Shown: positions 14,639-25,270, numbered from the stretch's first letter. The stretch is 64,000 nt of DNA from Streptomyces zingiberis (GCF_012034935.1 NZ_JAATEN010000013.1:101215-165214); one strand, 5' to 3'. The notes: generated from the sequence alone by a model not told the origin. A program made the numbers and translations.

Positions 14639-16186
14639 TCAGCGGGTGAACTTCTTGAACTCGTCCGGCAGTTCGAAACCCGGGCCGCCCTCGCCGCCCT
14701 GGGGCAGCCCCAGCGGGTTGGCGGCCTGCTGCTCGCGGCGCGCCGCGGCGGCCTGCTCCTCGGCCTTGCGCTTCATCGGGTTGCCACTGCGGCGCTTGCC
14801 CTTGGCGGGCTTCTGCGGCTTCTTCTTCCGGCCGCCACCGCCGGGCATCCCCGGCATCCCGGGCATCCCCGGCATGCCGCCGCCCTGCGCCATGCGGGAC
14901 ATCATCTTCCGCGCCTCGAAGAACCGTTCCACGAGGTTCTTGACGGCGCTGACCTCCACGCCGGAACCGCGCGCGATCCGGGCCCGGCGCGAGCCGTTGA
15001 GGATGACCGGGTCCTGCCGTTCGGCCGGGGTCATCGACCTGATGATCGCGGCCGTGCGGTCGACGTCCCGGTCGTCCAGGTTGTTGATCTGTTCCTTCAT
15101 CTCCCCCATGCCCGGGAGCATCCCGAGCAGCTTGGAGATGGAGCCCATCTTCTGGACCTGTTCCATCTGGGCCAGGAAGTCCTCGAGCGTGAACTCCTTC
15201 GGGCCCTTGGCCAGCTTGCCGGCCATCTTCTCGGCCTCGGCCTGGCTGAAGGTCTGCTCCGCCTTCTCGATCAGGCTGAGGACATCACCCATGCCGAGGA
15301 TGCGGGAGGCCATCCGGTCCGGGTGGAAGGCGTCGAACTCGTCCAGCTTCTCGCCGTTGGAGGCGAACATGATGTTGCGGCCGGTGACATGCGCGATGGA
15401 GAGCGCGGCGCCGCCGCGCGCGTCGCCGTCGAGCTTGGAGAGCACCACGCCGTCGAAGCCGACGCCGTCCCGGAACGCCTCGGCGGTGTTCACCGCGTCC
15501 TGGCCGATCATCGCGTCGACGACGAAGAGGATCTCGTCCGGGCGGACGGCGTCGCGGATGTCCGCGGCCTGCCGCATCAGCTCCTCGTCGATGCCGAGAC
15601 GGCCGGCGGTGTCGACGACGACCACGTCGTACTGCTTGGCCCGGGCGTGCTCGACGGAGTCCTGGGCGACCCGCACCGGGTCCCCGACACCGTTCCCCGG
15701 CTCCGGCGCGAACACCGCGACACCCGCGCGTTCGGCGACGACGGAGAGCTGGTTCACCGCGTTGGGACGCTGGAGGTCACAGGCGACCAGCAGCGGGGTG
15801 TGGCCCTGGCCCTTGAGCCAGCGGCCGAGCTTGCCCGCGAGGGTCGTCTTGCCCGCGCCCTGCAGACCGGCGAGCATGATCACGGTCGGCGGGGTCTTGG
15901 CGAAGCGCAGCCGGCGCGTCTCGCCGCCGAGGATGCCGACCAGCTCCTCGTTGACGATCTTGATGACCTGCTGGGCGGGGTTGAGCGCCTGGGAGACCTC
16001 CGCGCCGAGCGCCCGCTCCTTGACCTGCTTGATGAAGGCCCGGACGACGGGGAGCGCGACATCCGCCTCCAGCAGGGCGATACGGATCTCGCGGGCGGTG
16101 GCGTCGATGTCCGCCTCGGACAGACGGCCCTTGCCCCGGAGGTTCTTGAACGTCGCTGCGAGGCGGTCGGAAAGAGTGTCGAACAC
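14639..16186 (-). CDS. ffh: Signal recognition particle protein Ffh (SRP54)
   Basis: The 515-residue protein begins VFDTLSDRLAATFKNLRGKG. It has the N domain (1 to about 90), then the G domain with GLQGAGKTTLAGKLGRWL, VDTAGRLGIDEELM and SKLDGDARGGAALS. The M domain follows from about residue 300, with the RNA/signal-peptide binding GSRRARIARGSGVEVSAVKN. It is longer than E. coli Ffh because of a C-terminal tail with a four-fold GMP repeat (GMPGMPGMPGMPGGGG) and a Lys-rich stretch. With 4.5S-type RNA it delivers nascent membrane and exported proteins to FtsY, whose gene lies 7.8 kb away. The GTG start at 16186 is at the family N-terminus; the frame beyond is not conserved. Confidence 0.97.
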   Translation of the reverse strand: MFDTLSDRLAATFKNLRGKGRLSEADIDATAREIRIALLEADVALPVVRAFIKQVKERALGAEVSQALNPAQQVIKIVNEELVGILGGETRRLRFAKTPPTVIMLAGLQGAGKTTLAGKLGRWLKGQGHTPLLVACDLQRPNAVNQLSVVAERAGVAVFAPEPGNGVGDPVRVAQDSVEHARAKQYDVVVVDTAGRLGIDEELMRQAADIRDAVRPDEILFVVDAMIGQDAVNTAEAFRDGVGFDGVVLSKLDGDARGGAALSIAHVTGRNIMFASNGEKLDEFDAFHPDRMASRILGMGDVLSLIEKAEQTFSQAEAEKMAGKLAKGPKEFTLEDFLAQMEQVQKMGSISKLLGMLPGMGEMKEQINNLDDRDVDRTAAIIRSMTPAERQDPVILNGSRRARIARGSGVEVSAVKNLVERFFEARKMMSRMAQGGGMPGMPGMPGMPGGGGRKKKPQKPAKGKRRSGNPMKRKAEEQAAAARREQQAANPLGLPQGGEGGPGFELPDEFKKFTR

Positions 16187-16309
16187 GGCGGTCGCGAATC
16201 CTCGGATCGATGGGGGCGGGCATCCAGCTGACCCCCAGGGTATCCGCACGCTCCCGGTACGGTCTCCCCCCGCCGCCGGGTCGCCGTGCCGGAGAGCGGT
16301 CAACCGCCG

Positions 16310-18880
16310 TCAGGACAGCGCGTCCTGGACCGCGCGCGCCAGCTCGGCGGCCCGGTCACCGGGGAGCGGGGAGCCGTCGGTGGCGGTGAGGTAGAAGGCG
16401 TCGACCGCGTTGGAGCCGAGCGTGCTCACGTGCGCGCTGCGCAACCGCACCCCGGCTCCTTCCAGGGCGCGTCCGATGCGGTGCAGCAGGCCGGGGGCGT
16501 CCTGGGCCCGGACCTCCAGGACGGTCGCGTGGTGGGAGGCCGTCGCGGGTGCCACGGTCACCTGGGGCGGCGGGGGCCGCACACCGTGGCGGCGCGGCTG
16601 GGCGGACTCGCGCTCGGCGAGCCTGGCGGCGACGCCGAGCGAACCGTCCAGCGCGCGCAGCAGGTCGGCACGGAGCCGGGACTCCTCGGGCGCGGAGCCG
16701 TACTCCGCCGCCACCCGCCAGCTCAGCAGCAGTACCGGGCCGTCCGCCACCCCGCCCGTCCGGTCCGGGGCGCCGGTCCGGGGCACCCCGGGCGCTCCGG
16801 GGTCGAGCAGACGGAGTTCGGCGGAGCGCACCGTGAGCCGGTGCAGGGCGAGCAGCCCGGCCAGCAGCGGCAGCAGCCCTGGGCGTTCCGGGGCGGCGAC
16901 CACGAGTTCGGCGCCGCCCGGCTCCGGGGGCCCGGGGGATCCCTCGGGACCGGACGCACGGGGGGAGCTGAGCGCGAGGACGGGCCCACCGGTCCGCAGC
17001 GCTTCTCCGGCCAGCCGGAGTTCCGTGGGCGTCCACGCGGCGTCGTCCTCGCGGCGGGGCGCCGGCTCACCCGCGAGAACGGCCGAGGTGCGGCGCACGA
17101 GGTCGGTGACGAGGAAGGCGCGCCAGGCGCTCCAGGCGGCGGGCCCGGTGGCGAGGGCGTCCGCCTCGGTGAGGGCGTGCAGCAGGGCGAGGGTCTCGTG
17201 GTCCCCGACGGCGTCGGCGACCGTCCGGACGGTCGCCGGGTCGTCCAGGTCCCGCCGGGTCGCCGTCTCCACCAGCAGCAGATGGTGGCGGACGAGCGTG
17301 GTGACCGTCCGGACATCCGCGGCGCCGAGGCCGATCCGGCCCGCGATCCCCTCCGCGAGGACGGCGCCCGCGGCGGAGTGGTCCCCGGGCCCGCCCTTGC
17401 CGATGTCGTGCAGCAGCGCGGCGGTCAGCAGCAGATCGGGGCGGCGGACGCGGCGGCTGAGAGCGCCCGCGCGCACGGCGGTCTCCACCAGATGCCGGTC
17501 GACGGTCCAGCGGTGCACGGCGTTGCGCTGCGGCCGGCAGCGGACCAGCTCCCAGTCCGGCAGCAACCGGGTGACCAGCCCTTCCGCCTCCAGCGCCTCC
17601 CACACCCGCACGGCGGGCGGGCCCGCGCCCAGCAGGGTCACCAGCTGTTCCCGGGCCTCGGCGGGCCAGGGCACCGGCAGCGGGGCGGAGGCGGCCGCCA
17701 GGCGGCGGACCGAGTAGGGCGACAGGGGCAGCCCCGCGCGGGCCGCCGCCGCGGCGGCGCGCAGCGGGAGCACCGGGTCGCGCTCCGGCCGGGCGGAGCG
17801 GGCCAGTACGGCCTCGCCGTCCTGTTCGACGACGCCCTCCGCGAGCGGCGTGCGCTCCGCCGCCCCGCCGGGGCCGGACGCGGCCCGCGTCCGGCCGGGG
17901 AGCAGCCGGCGCACCCCGGCGCGGGCGGAGCGGGCGCGGAGGACCCGCCCGACCTCGCGCCAGGTGACCTCGTCGGCGTAGGCCACGGTGCGGGCGGCCT
18001 CGTAGACCTGGCGGAGCAGCTCGTCGGCGCCGGGGAGCGCGAGGTCGGCGGCGACCTGGTCCTGCTCCTGGAGGGCGAGCCGGTCGGTGGCGCGGCCGGT
18101 GGCGAGATGGAGGGCGTCGCGGGTGTCCAGCAGCCGGGCCCGCGCGCGGTCCAGCCCCGCCCGCGGTGCGTCCGCCAGCCAGGAGGCGGCCACGGCGCGC
18201 AGAGCGGTCAGATCGCGGAGGCCGCCGTGTGCCTCCTTGAGGTCGGGTTCCAGCAGGAACTGCAGGTCGCCGTGGCGACGGCGGCGCTCCGCGCCCAGCT
18301 CGCGCAGTTCCGGCAGGCGCCGCGGCGCCTGGTTGCGCCAGTCGGCGAGCACGTCCCCGCGCAGCGCGGAGGTGAGCGCCGGGTCGCCGGCGAGGTGGCG
18401 GGCGTCCAGCAGCCCGAGCTGCACCTTGAGGTCCTCGCGGGCCGTGGACCGCGCCTGGGCGACGGTGCGCACGGAGTGGTCGAGGGAGAGGCCGAGGTCC
18501 CACACCGGGTACCAGACGGCGTCGGCGACGGCCGCCACGGTGCGCGCGTCGAGCCCGGTGTCGTGGAGCAGCAGCAGGTCGAGGTCGCTGCGCGGGGACA
18601 GCTCGCCCCGCCCGTAGCCGCCGACGGCCACCAGGGCCGTTCCGGGCGGCGGGCCGGGCCGCTCCGCCGCGTCCGCCCGGTCCGCCGGGGTGCCGGCGGA
18701 CGCGAGCAGGGCGGCCAGCCAGTCGTCGGTGAGCCGGGAGAGCGCGGCCCGGCGCGGCCGGCCCGTGTCCTCCCCCTCCCGGAGCAGCCGGGCGCGGGCC
18801 GCCGCGTACCCGCCGGGCGGCGGGCCGGGCCGCTCCGCCTCACTGCCGTTCCCCGTACCGCTCCGCACGCCGTTCCTCAC
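16310..18880 (-). CDS. glnD: PII-modifying enzyme GlnD (uridylyl/adenylyltransferase)
   Basis: This 856-residue, four-part sensor enzyme has the nucleotidyltransferase domain GGYGRGELSPRSDLDLLLL near residues 85-105. The linker helical domain includes LEPDLKEAHGGLRDL. The HD phosphohydrolase domain is LLLTAALLHDIGKGGPGDHS (around residue 480). Two C-terminal ACT-like modules follow; the last starts ATVLEVRAQDAPGLLHRIGR. In S. coelicolor the enzyme adenylylates rather than uridylylates GlnK at Tyr51 on nitrogen shortage and removes the group again. It ends the amtB-glnK-glnD series, 94 bp after glnK. The start is a GTG at 18880. Some internal segments are Gly/Pro-rich spacers, as in other actinobacterial GlnD proteins. 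Confidence 0.95.
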   Translation of the reverse strand: MRNGVRSGTGNGSEAERPGPPPGGYAAARARLLREGEDTGRPRRAALSRLTDDWLAALLASAGTPADRADAAERPGPPPGTALVAVGGYGRGELSPRSDLDLLLLHDTGLDARTVAAVADAVWYPVWDLGLSLDHSVRTVAQARSTAREDLKVQLGLLDARHLAGDPALTSALRGDVLADWRNQAPRRLPELRELGAERRRRHGDLQFLLEPDLKEAHGGLRDLTALRAVAASWLADAPRAGLDRARARLLDTRDALHLATGRATDRLALQEQDQVAADLALPGADELLRQVYEAARTVAYADEVTWREVGRVLRARSARAGVRRLLPGRTRAASGPGGAAERTPLAEGVVEQDGEAVLARSARPERDPVLPLRAAAAAARAGLPLSPYSVRRLAAASAPLPVPWPAEAREQLVTLLGAGPPAVRVWEALEAEGLVTRLLPDWELVRCRPQRNAVHRWTVDRHLVETAVRAGALSRRVRRPDLLLTAALLHDIGKGGPGDHSAAGAVLAEGIAGRIGLGAADVRTVTTLVRHHLLLVETATRRDLDDPATVRTVADAVGDHETLALLHALTEADALATGPAAWSAWRAFLVTDLVRRTSAVLAGEPAPRREDDAAWTPTELRLAGEALRTGGPVLALSSPRASGPEGSPGPPEPGGAELVVAAPERPGLLPLLAGLLALHRLTVRSAELRLLDPGAPGVPRTGAPDRTGGVADGPVLLLSWRVAAEYGSAPEESRLRADLLRALDGSLGVAARLAERESAQPRRHGVRPPPPQVTVAPATASHHATVLEVRAQDAPGLLHRIGRALEGAGVRLRSAHVSTLGSNAVDAFYLTATDGSPLPGDRAAELARAVQDALS

Positions 18881-18974
18881 CGGATGATCCCCTTGCCGCG
18901 GCCCCGGGGCCGCTGTCTCGCGCCGGGTGGCCGGGCGGGCCCGCGTCCGTCTCGCGGGCCCGCCCGGGGTCCCG

Positions 18975-19309
18975 TCAGAGCGCGTCCGGGCCGCGCTCGC
19001 CGGTCCGTACCCGGACCGCGGTGTCGACGGGTACGGACCAGACCTTGCCGTCGCCGATCTTGCCGGTGCGCGCGGCCTTGACCACGACCTCGAGCAGCTG
19101 CTCGGCGTCCCCGTCCTCGACGAGCACCTCTATCCGCACCTTGGGCACCAGGTCGACGGTGTACTCGGCGCCGCGGTACACCTCGGTGTGCCCGCGCTGC
19201 CGGCCGTAGCCGCTGGCCTCGGTGACGGTCAGGCCCTGCACCCCGAAGGCCTGGAGGGCCTCCTTGATCTCGTCCAGCCGGTGCGGCTTCACGACCGCCG
19301 TGATGAGCT

Positions 19310-19313
<4 letters not shown>
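18975..19313 (-). CDS. glnK: PII nitrogen regulatory protein GlnK
   Basis: This 112-residue PII protein begins MKLITAVVKPHRLDEIKEAL. The T-loop reads YRGAEYTVDLVPK with Tyr at residue 51, the residue that GlnD modifies. The B-loop TGKIGDGKVWS (about residues 83-93) binds ATP/2-oxoglutarate. The trimer senses nitrogen and carbon state and blocks AmtB when nitrogen is plentiful. Its ATG overlaps the amtB stop (ATGA-type, 19310-19313), so channel and regulator are made together. glnD follows 94 bp later. The GlnR box upstream of amtB should control all three. Confidence 0.97.
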
Positions 19314-20596
<1,283 letters not shown>

Positions 20597-20676
20597 TGTC
20601 GATCTCCTCGAAGCGACGGCCCGTGCGGGATGGGCGTGAGGTGGGCCGGTTTCCCTTTCGAGACTGACCGGGCGCG

Positions 20677-20714
20677 GTTTCCGTCGATGCCCGTCGGTGT
20701 TTCCGCGCCGTGAC
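20677..20714 (-). promoter_or_regulatory. GlnR box upstream of amtB-glnK-glnD
   Basis: Read on the minus strand the elements are GTCAC, six bases, GAAAC, six bases, GGGCA, six bases, GAAAC. The Streptomyces GlnR consensus is gTnAc-n6-GaAAc-n6-GtnAC-n6-GaAAc. Three of the four half-sites match and all spacings are exact; the third is weak. A further GTAAC lies a little upstream (20730-20734). GlnR activates amtB-glnK-glnD under nitrogen limitation in S. coelicolor, so position and motif agree. The site ends 81 bases before the amtB start codon. Confidence 0.8.
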
Positions 20715-20894
20715 GAAGGCCACGCCCGTGTTACACGGAAATGAACCGCCGGGCGGCGCGCGCGGGCGTGCCGTCACCCTCGCGGCGGGGCCGCCGGTGG
20801 CCGGAACCCGACGGAGCCGGCCGGGCCCGGGTACGGCCCGTGACCGTCCGGTCGCGACGGGACGGGAGCCGCCCGCGGGCCGGGCCGGGCCGCT

Positions 20895-22379
20895 TCACAC
20901 GGCCCGCGGCACCTCGGCGCAACCGGGCAGCTCACGCGCGAGCAGTTCGGTGACCTCGGTGACCTCCACGACCCCCGGGTACTCCCGGGCGACGTGGTCC
21001 ACGGCCTTCCGCAACCGGGTGTTCACCCGCTCGGACCGCATCCGCCGGGCCACGGGGACCGCCTGCCCGGCGAGCGCCGCGGTGCGCTCGGGCTCCCTCT
21101 TCAGCAGATGCACGGTGGCCATACCGATGAGGTTGAGCGCGTAGGAGCGGCGGTGCTCGTCGTCCTGGCCGAACAGCTCCACGGACCGCTCCATCAAGGG
21201 CTCGGCCAGCGAGGCGTAGGCCGGGCTCCGGCCGGCGACGTAGGCGAGATCGCGGTAGGAGTGGGCGTTCTCGCCGTTCAGCTCGGCCTCGGAGAAGAAG
21301 CGGATCCAGTCCGGGTCACCGTCGCCCGGGGCGGCCTCGGCGAAGGTCTCCTCGGCCATCCGCACGGCGCGTTTGCACCGGCCGGGGGAGCCCATGTTGG
21401 CGTGGGCACGGGCCTCCATCGCATACAGCATGGCCTGGGTGCGGGGGGTGGCGCGGTCCCGGCTGCCGTACTGGGCGAGATGGATCAGTTCCAGCGCGTC
21501 GTCGGGCCGGCCGAGGTGGACCATCTGGCGGCTCATGTCGGCGAGGACGGCGGAGCCCAGCGGCCGGTCCCCGGCCTCCTTCGCCGCGTGCAGCGCCAGC
21601 ACGAAGTACTTCTGCGCGATCGGCTGGAGACCGATGTCGTGGCTCATCCAGCCGGCGAGCTGGGCGAGTTCGGCGGCGACGGCGAACAGCCGGTGGCGGA
21701 CGGGCGAGGGATGCGGCTCGTGCAGCAGGTCGGTGACCTCGTGGAGCTGGCCGACCACGGCCTTGCGGCGCAGGCCCCCGCCGCACTGGGCGTCCCACTG
21801 CCGGAACATCCGGGTGGCGCTCTCCAGCTCGGCGAGTTCGGGTTCGCAGAGCCGGGTGGCGCGGCGGCGGCCGTCGCGGCCGGGGACCGGTGCCTCCTCG
21901 GGCCGGGTGGTGGGCTCGGGCACCAGCCAGCGCTGCAACGGCTCGACGAGAGCGGGCCCGGCGGCCAGCGTCAGCGAGCTGCCCAGGAAGCCGCGCCGGG
22001 CCAGCATCAGATCGCTGCGGGAGAACTCGCCGAGCAGGGCGCTGGTGCGCGACCCGCTCCACGGGAGGTCCACGGCCGAGGCCGACGGGGACGGGGGCGG
22101 GGTACGCAGACCGAGGTCCTCGATGGAGACCACACAGCCGAAACGCTCGGAGAACAGCTCGGAGAGGATGCGCGGAATCGGCTCGCGCGGCTGCTCCCCG
22201 TCCAGCCAGCGGCGGACCCGCGAGGTGTCGGTGCTGACGTGGTGGGCGCCCAGCTGCCGGGCGCGCCGGTTCACCTGGCGGGCCAGCTCGCCCTTCGACC
22301 AGCCGCTGCGCAGGAACCACGAGCCCAGGGGCTCGTTGGGGTGCTTGTCAGCGTGCGTCGCACTGCCGCCGGTGCCCAC
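20895..22379 (-). CDS. nsdA: NsdA, regulator of differentiation and antibiotic production
   Basis: The roughly 494-residue product matches NsdA: an N-terminal region with a helix-turn-helix-like segment (GWSKGELARQVNRRARQLGA ... DTSRVRRWLDGEQPREPIPR), then a mostly helical, TPR-like part rich in Ala/Leu pairs (for example DRPLGSAVLADMSRQMVHLG). In S. coelicolor loss of NsdA increases sporulation and antibiotic output, so it is a negative regulator; its mechanism is not settled. I use the GTG at 22379 (VGTGGSATHADKHPNEP) with a GGGGG element upstream. The frame stays open further upstream through Arg/Pro-rich sequence that looks non-coding. It lies 298 bp downstream of amtB and is transcribed separately. 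Confidence 0.9.
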   Translation of the reverse strand: MGTGGSATHADKHPNEPLGSWFLRSGWSKGELARQVNRRARQLGAHHVSTDTSRVRRWLDGEQPREPIPRILSELFSERFGCVVSIEDLGLRTPPPSPSASAVDLPWSGSRTSALLGEFSRSDLMLARRGFLGSSLTLAAGPALVEPLQRWLVPEPTTRPEEAPVPGRDGRRRATRLCEPELAELESATRMFRQWDAQCGGGLRRKAVVGQLHEVTDLLHEPHPSPVRHRLFAVAAELAQLAGWMSHDIGLQPIAQKYFVLALHAAKEAGDRPLGSAVLADMSRQMVHLGRPDDALELIHLAQYGSRDRATPRTQAMLYAMEARAHANMGSPGRCKRAVRMAEETFAEAAPGDGDPDWIRFFSEAELNGENAHSYRDLAYVAGRSPAYASLAEPLMERSVELFGQDDEHRRSYALNLIGMATVHLLKREPERTAALAGQAVPVARRMRSERVNTRLRKAVDHVAREYPGVVEVTEVTELLARELPGCAEVPRAV

Positions 22380-23060
22380 CTGAACGCCCCCGTTCTGCCA
22401 CTGCTGTACGAGCGCCGGGCACCGGACGCGCGCGGTCCCGCCCCGGGGCGCCCGCGGGTGGGCGGCGCGCGGACCGGCCGCGCACCGGCCGGCCTGACCG
22501 GCGCCGGCGGCCGGACGGCACCGGACCGTTCCGGCCGCCTCTGATCCCCGCCGGTCGCCCGCCGGACGAATCCGCCCACCGGAAGCGGGAAGGCCGCACC
22601 GCATCTACCCGACCCCATGGGGACCGGCCGGCCCCGGCGACTCCCCCGCCGCCGCGGAACCGGCCCGCCCCCGGGCGCACCGGCACCCCGGGAGAAGGCG
22701 CCGGCCGCTCGCCGGCCGCTCCCCGGAGCCCTGGCACACCGCTGGTACACCATGTGCGCACCGAAAGTAATCCTACGATCACCTGTGTGACGAGCGGATG
22801 GAAGGAAACGCCACCATTCGCCACCCCATGGAATGAACTGACGCCTTATTCATCGCGATTGACTTGACACCGCGGAAGAGGCCGGGCGGGCGGCGGCGAC
22901 CGGGCGCACGCGGCGCACCGCCACCACCCCCCGCGCCCCACCGCGCCGTATACAGCGCCACCATTCGCGACAGACGGTGATGGGGCGTTGCCATGCGGTG
23001 ACCGGGGCCGGGACGGCACCGCGTCGCCGGCACCGGTCCGAACGACCCGATGGAGAGGGC
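22380..23060. promoter_or_regulatory. Divergent control region between nsdA and the primase-like gene
   Basis: This is 681 bp without a convincing gene. The part from 22745 to 22870 is clearly AT-richer than the surroundings and should contain promoters. A 13-bp sequence, CGCCACCATTCGC, occurs twice in direct orientation, at 22809-22821 and 22956-22968, 147 bp apart. TTGACTTGACA at 22859-22869 includes a -35-like TTGACT or TTGACA on the plus strand. Open frames here have no recognisable protein. The nsdA leader would be several hundred bases long if its promoter lies in the AT-rich part. Confidence 0.55.
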
Positions 23061-23744
23061 ATGGGCTTCACGATCGGCGGGATCCGGGATCTCCGGCCGC
23101 GCCCGCGGCGCCGCGGGCGCCCGCCCGGGCACACGGTGGTGGCGGAGTACACCGGCCTCCACGGCTGGGACGTCCTCCCCGGAGCCCACCTCCGGCCGGT
23201 CACGGGCCACCCGGGCGGTCCGGCGCGGCGGTGTTCCTGCGCCGCGCCGGACTGCCCCTCCCCCGGAGCCCACCCGCTCGACGGCGCGCCGGTGGTGCCG
23301 GCCGGTGCGACGCCGTGCGAGGCGGCCGCCGTCTGGGCCGCGTTCCCGGGGGCCGCCGTCCTGTTGCCGGTGGGCCGCTCGTTCGACGTCATCGAGGTCG
23401 GCGAGGCGGCGGCCCGGCACGCGCTCACCCGGATGGAGCGGATGGGGCTGCCGCTGGGGCCCGTCATGGTCACCCCCGGGGGCCGGGCCCACTTCCTCGT
23501 CGCGCCGGGCGCCTGTGCCGGGCTTCCGGAGCTGCTGTACCGGACGGGCTGGGACGGCGCCCGGCTCGACCTGCGCTGCCTGGGCCCCGGCAGCCACATC
23601 ACCGCGCCGCCCTCGGACCTGGCCGGGCTGGGGCCGGTGCGCTGGCTGCGCCGCCCGGAGCCGGCCACCGCAGGCCGCCCGCCGCACGTGCGGCTGCTGC
23701 TCGGCGCGCTCGCCTATGTGTGCCACCGCGCGGCGGCGCTCTGA
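23061..23744 (+). CDS. Bifunctional primase/polymerase N-terminal-like protein
   Basis: This 227-residue protein starts at the ATG at 23061 after a GGAGAGGGC ribosome site. It begins MGFTIGGIRDLRPRPRRRGR, a basic segment, followed by the Prim-Pol N-terminal-type region (HTVVAEYTGLHGWDVLPGA). A cysteine pair sits in CSCAAPDC with CPSPGAHPLDG, and GPVMVTPGGRAHFLVAPG follows. It resembles the conserved Streptomyces protein next to nsdA/ftsY. The full primase-polymerase active site of plasmid replication proteins is not obvious, so catalytic activity is doubtful. The function is unknown; DNA binding is plausible from the basic N-terminus and Cys motif. It converges with ftsY, separated by a large hairpin. 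Confidence 0.8.
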   Translation: MGFTIGGIRDLRPRPRRRGRPPGHTVVAEYTGLHGWDVLPGAHLRPVTGHPGGPARRCSCAAPDCPSPGAHPLDGAPVVPAGATPCEAAAVWAAFPGAAVLLPVGRSFDVIEVGEAAARHALTRMERMGLPLGPVMVTPGGRAHFLVAPGACAGLPELLYRTGWDGARLDLRCLGPGSHITAPPSDLAGLGPVRWLRRPEPATAGRPPHVRLLLGALAYVCHRAAAL

Positions 23745-23872
23745 ACGACACCCGGGACCGGGCGGGCCGTTCCCGTCCCCGCCGGACCGGGCCGGCGGCC
23801 CCGCGCCCGGTGTCATGCCCGGGAGGGGCCGCGCCGGTCCCGGCTCCTCCTCCCGGCTCCCCCTGGGTACGG

Positions 23873-23936
23873 CGCCGGGCCGCCGCCCGGCCGGCGCGGC
23901 GCGTACCGCGTACCGGCCCCGGGCGGCGGCCCGGCG
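23873..23936. terminator. Bidirectional terminator between the primase-like gene and ftsY
   Basis: Arms 23873-23890 and 23919-23936 are perfect 18-bp complements (core GCCGGGCCGCCGCCCGG). The 28-base loop can form an inner hairpin. It sits 12 bases beyond the ftsY stop and 128 bases beyond the primase-like gene stop, in the convergent spacer. Neither side has a T-run. It can serve both strands. Confidence 0.7.
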
Positions 23937-23948
23937 GAACCATCCGGT

Positions 23949-25154
23949 TCACTCCCCCAGCAGCGCGTCCACGAAGGCCTCCGGCTCGAAGGGGGCGAGG
24001 TCGTCCGGCCCCTCGCCCAGCCCGACGAGCTTGACCGGCACGCCCAGCTCCCGCTGCACGGCGATCACGATGCCGCCCTTGGCGGTGCCGTCCAGCTTGG
24101 TGAGCACGATTCCGGTGATGTTCACGACCTCGGCGAAGACCCGGGCCTGCACCAGCCCGTTCTGCCCCGTCGTGGCGTCCAGCACCAGCAGCACCTCGTC
24201 CAGCGGGCCATGCTTCTCCACCACCCGCTTGACCTTGCCGAGCTCGTCCATCAGCCCGGTCTTGGTGTGCAGCCGGCCGGCGGTGTCGACCAGCACCACG
24301 TCGGCGCCCTCGGCGATGCCCTCCCGGACGGCGTCGTAGGCGACCGACGCCGGGTCACCGGCCTCGGGACCGCGGACGGTACGGGCCCCCACCCGCTCGC
24401 CCCAGGTCTGCAACTGGTCGGCGGCGGCTGCCCGGAAGGTGTCGGCCGCGCCGAGCACCACGCTGCGCCCGTCCGCGACGAGCACCCGGGCGAGCTTGCC
24501 CGTGGTGGTCGTCTTGCCGGTGCCGTTGACCCCCACGACCATCACGACGCCCGGGGTCTCCAGCCCGCCCTCGGTCCGCACGGAGCGGTCGAGATCCGGG
24601 CCGATCAGCGTGAGGAGTTCCGCGCGCAGCAGCGCGCGCAGCTCGTCGGGGGTCCGGGTGCCCAGCACCTTCACCCGCTGCCGCAACCGCTCGACCAGCT
24701 CCTGCGTGGGGGCCACGCCGACATCGGCGGTCAGCAGGGTGTCCTCGATCTCCTCCCAGGTGTCCTCGTCCAGGTGATCCCGGGAGAGCAGCGTGAGCAG
24801 TCCCTTGCCGAGCGAGTTCTGCGAGCGCGAGAGCCGGGAGCGGAGGCGGACGAGCCGGCCGGCGGCCGGTTCGGGCACCTCCACCGGCGGCGCCTCGGGG
24901 ACGGGGAGCACCGGTGGCTCGGCGACGGTGGCCCCGGCGCCGGGCAGCCCCACCTCCTCGATGGTCCGGTGCTCTTCGGGGGCGGACGGCCCGGCCTCCT
25001 CACCCACATGGGGCTCGGCGGGCGGTGCCGTGACGGTCGGCGCTGCGGGGGGCGGAGGGGCCGGCCGCTTCTTCCGGCGGCCGGTCACCACCAGCCCGGT
25101 GATCGCGCCGACGGCGACCAGGGCGATGACGAGTGCGAGGATGACGAATTCCAT
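23949..25154 (-). CDS. ftsY: Signal recognition particle receptor FtsY
   Basis: The product has 401 residues and an N-terminal transmembrane segment (MEFVILALVIALVAVGAITG) followed by RRKKR, so it is membrane-anchored, as is usual in actinobacteria. A Pro/Glu-rich acidic linker of about 85 residues comes next. The NG domain has LTADVGVAPTQELVERL, GVNGTGKTTTTGKLA, DTFRAAAADQLQTW, DTAGRLHTK and TKLDGTAKGG. It docks the Ffh-ribosome complex at SecYEG. The ATG at 25154 has GGGAGG close upstream. It is separated by 116 bp from glcP, which lies upstream on the same strand. Confidence 0.97.
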   Translation of the reverse strand: MEFVILALVIALVAVGAITGLVVTGRRKKRPAPPPPAAPTVTAPPAEPHVGEEAGPSAPEEHRTIEEVGLPGAGATVAEPPVLPVPEAPPVEVPEPAAGRLVRLRSRLSRSQNSLGKGLLTLLSRDHLDEDTWEEIEDTLLTADVGVAPTQELVERLRQRVKVLGTRTPDELRALLRAELLTLIGPDLDRSVRTEGGLETPGVVMVVGVNGTGKTTTTGKLARVLVADGRSVVLGAADTFRAAAADQLQTWGERVGARTVRGPEAGDPASVAYDAVREGIAEGADVVLVDTAGRLHTKTGLMDELGKVKRVVEKHGPLDEVLLVLDATTGQNGLVQARVFAEVVNITGIVLTKLDGTAKGGIVIAVQRELGVPVKLVGLGEGPDDLAPFEPEAFVDALLGE

Positions 25155-25270
25155 AACCCTCCCAGTATCGGCCACCCCCGCCGCGCCGTACCCGCCCGGC
25201 CGCGTGCGCGCGGCGGCCGGGGCGGGCCCGCAGGTGACGGGGGCGGCGGTGTACGACGGCCCCGGGCCGG

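Noticed and set aside
13950..14640. Insertion sequence or transposon responsible for the methyltransferase truncation
   Set aside because: No inverted repeats, target duplications or transposase fragment could be seen.
22348..22824. Minus-strand open frame upstream of nsdA (MANGGVSFHPLV)
   Set aside because: Arg/Gly/Pro-rich with no domain; it overlaps the nsdA 5' end and the putative control region.
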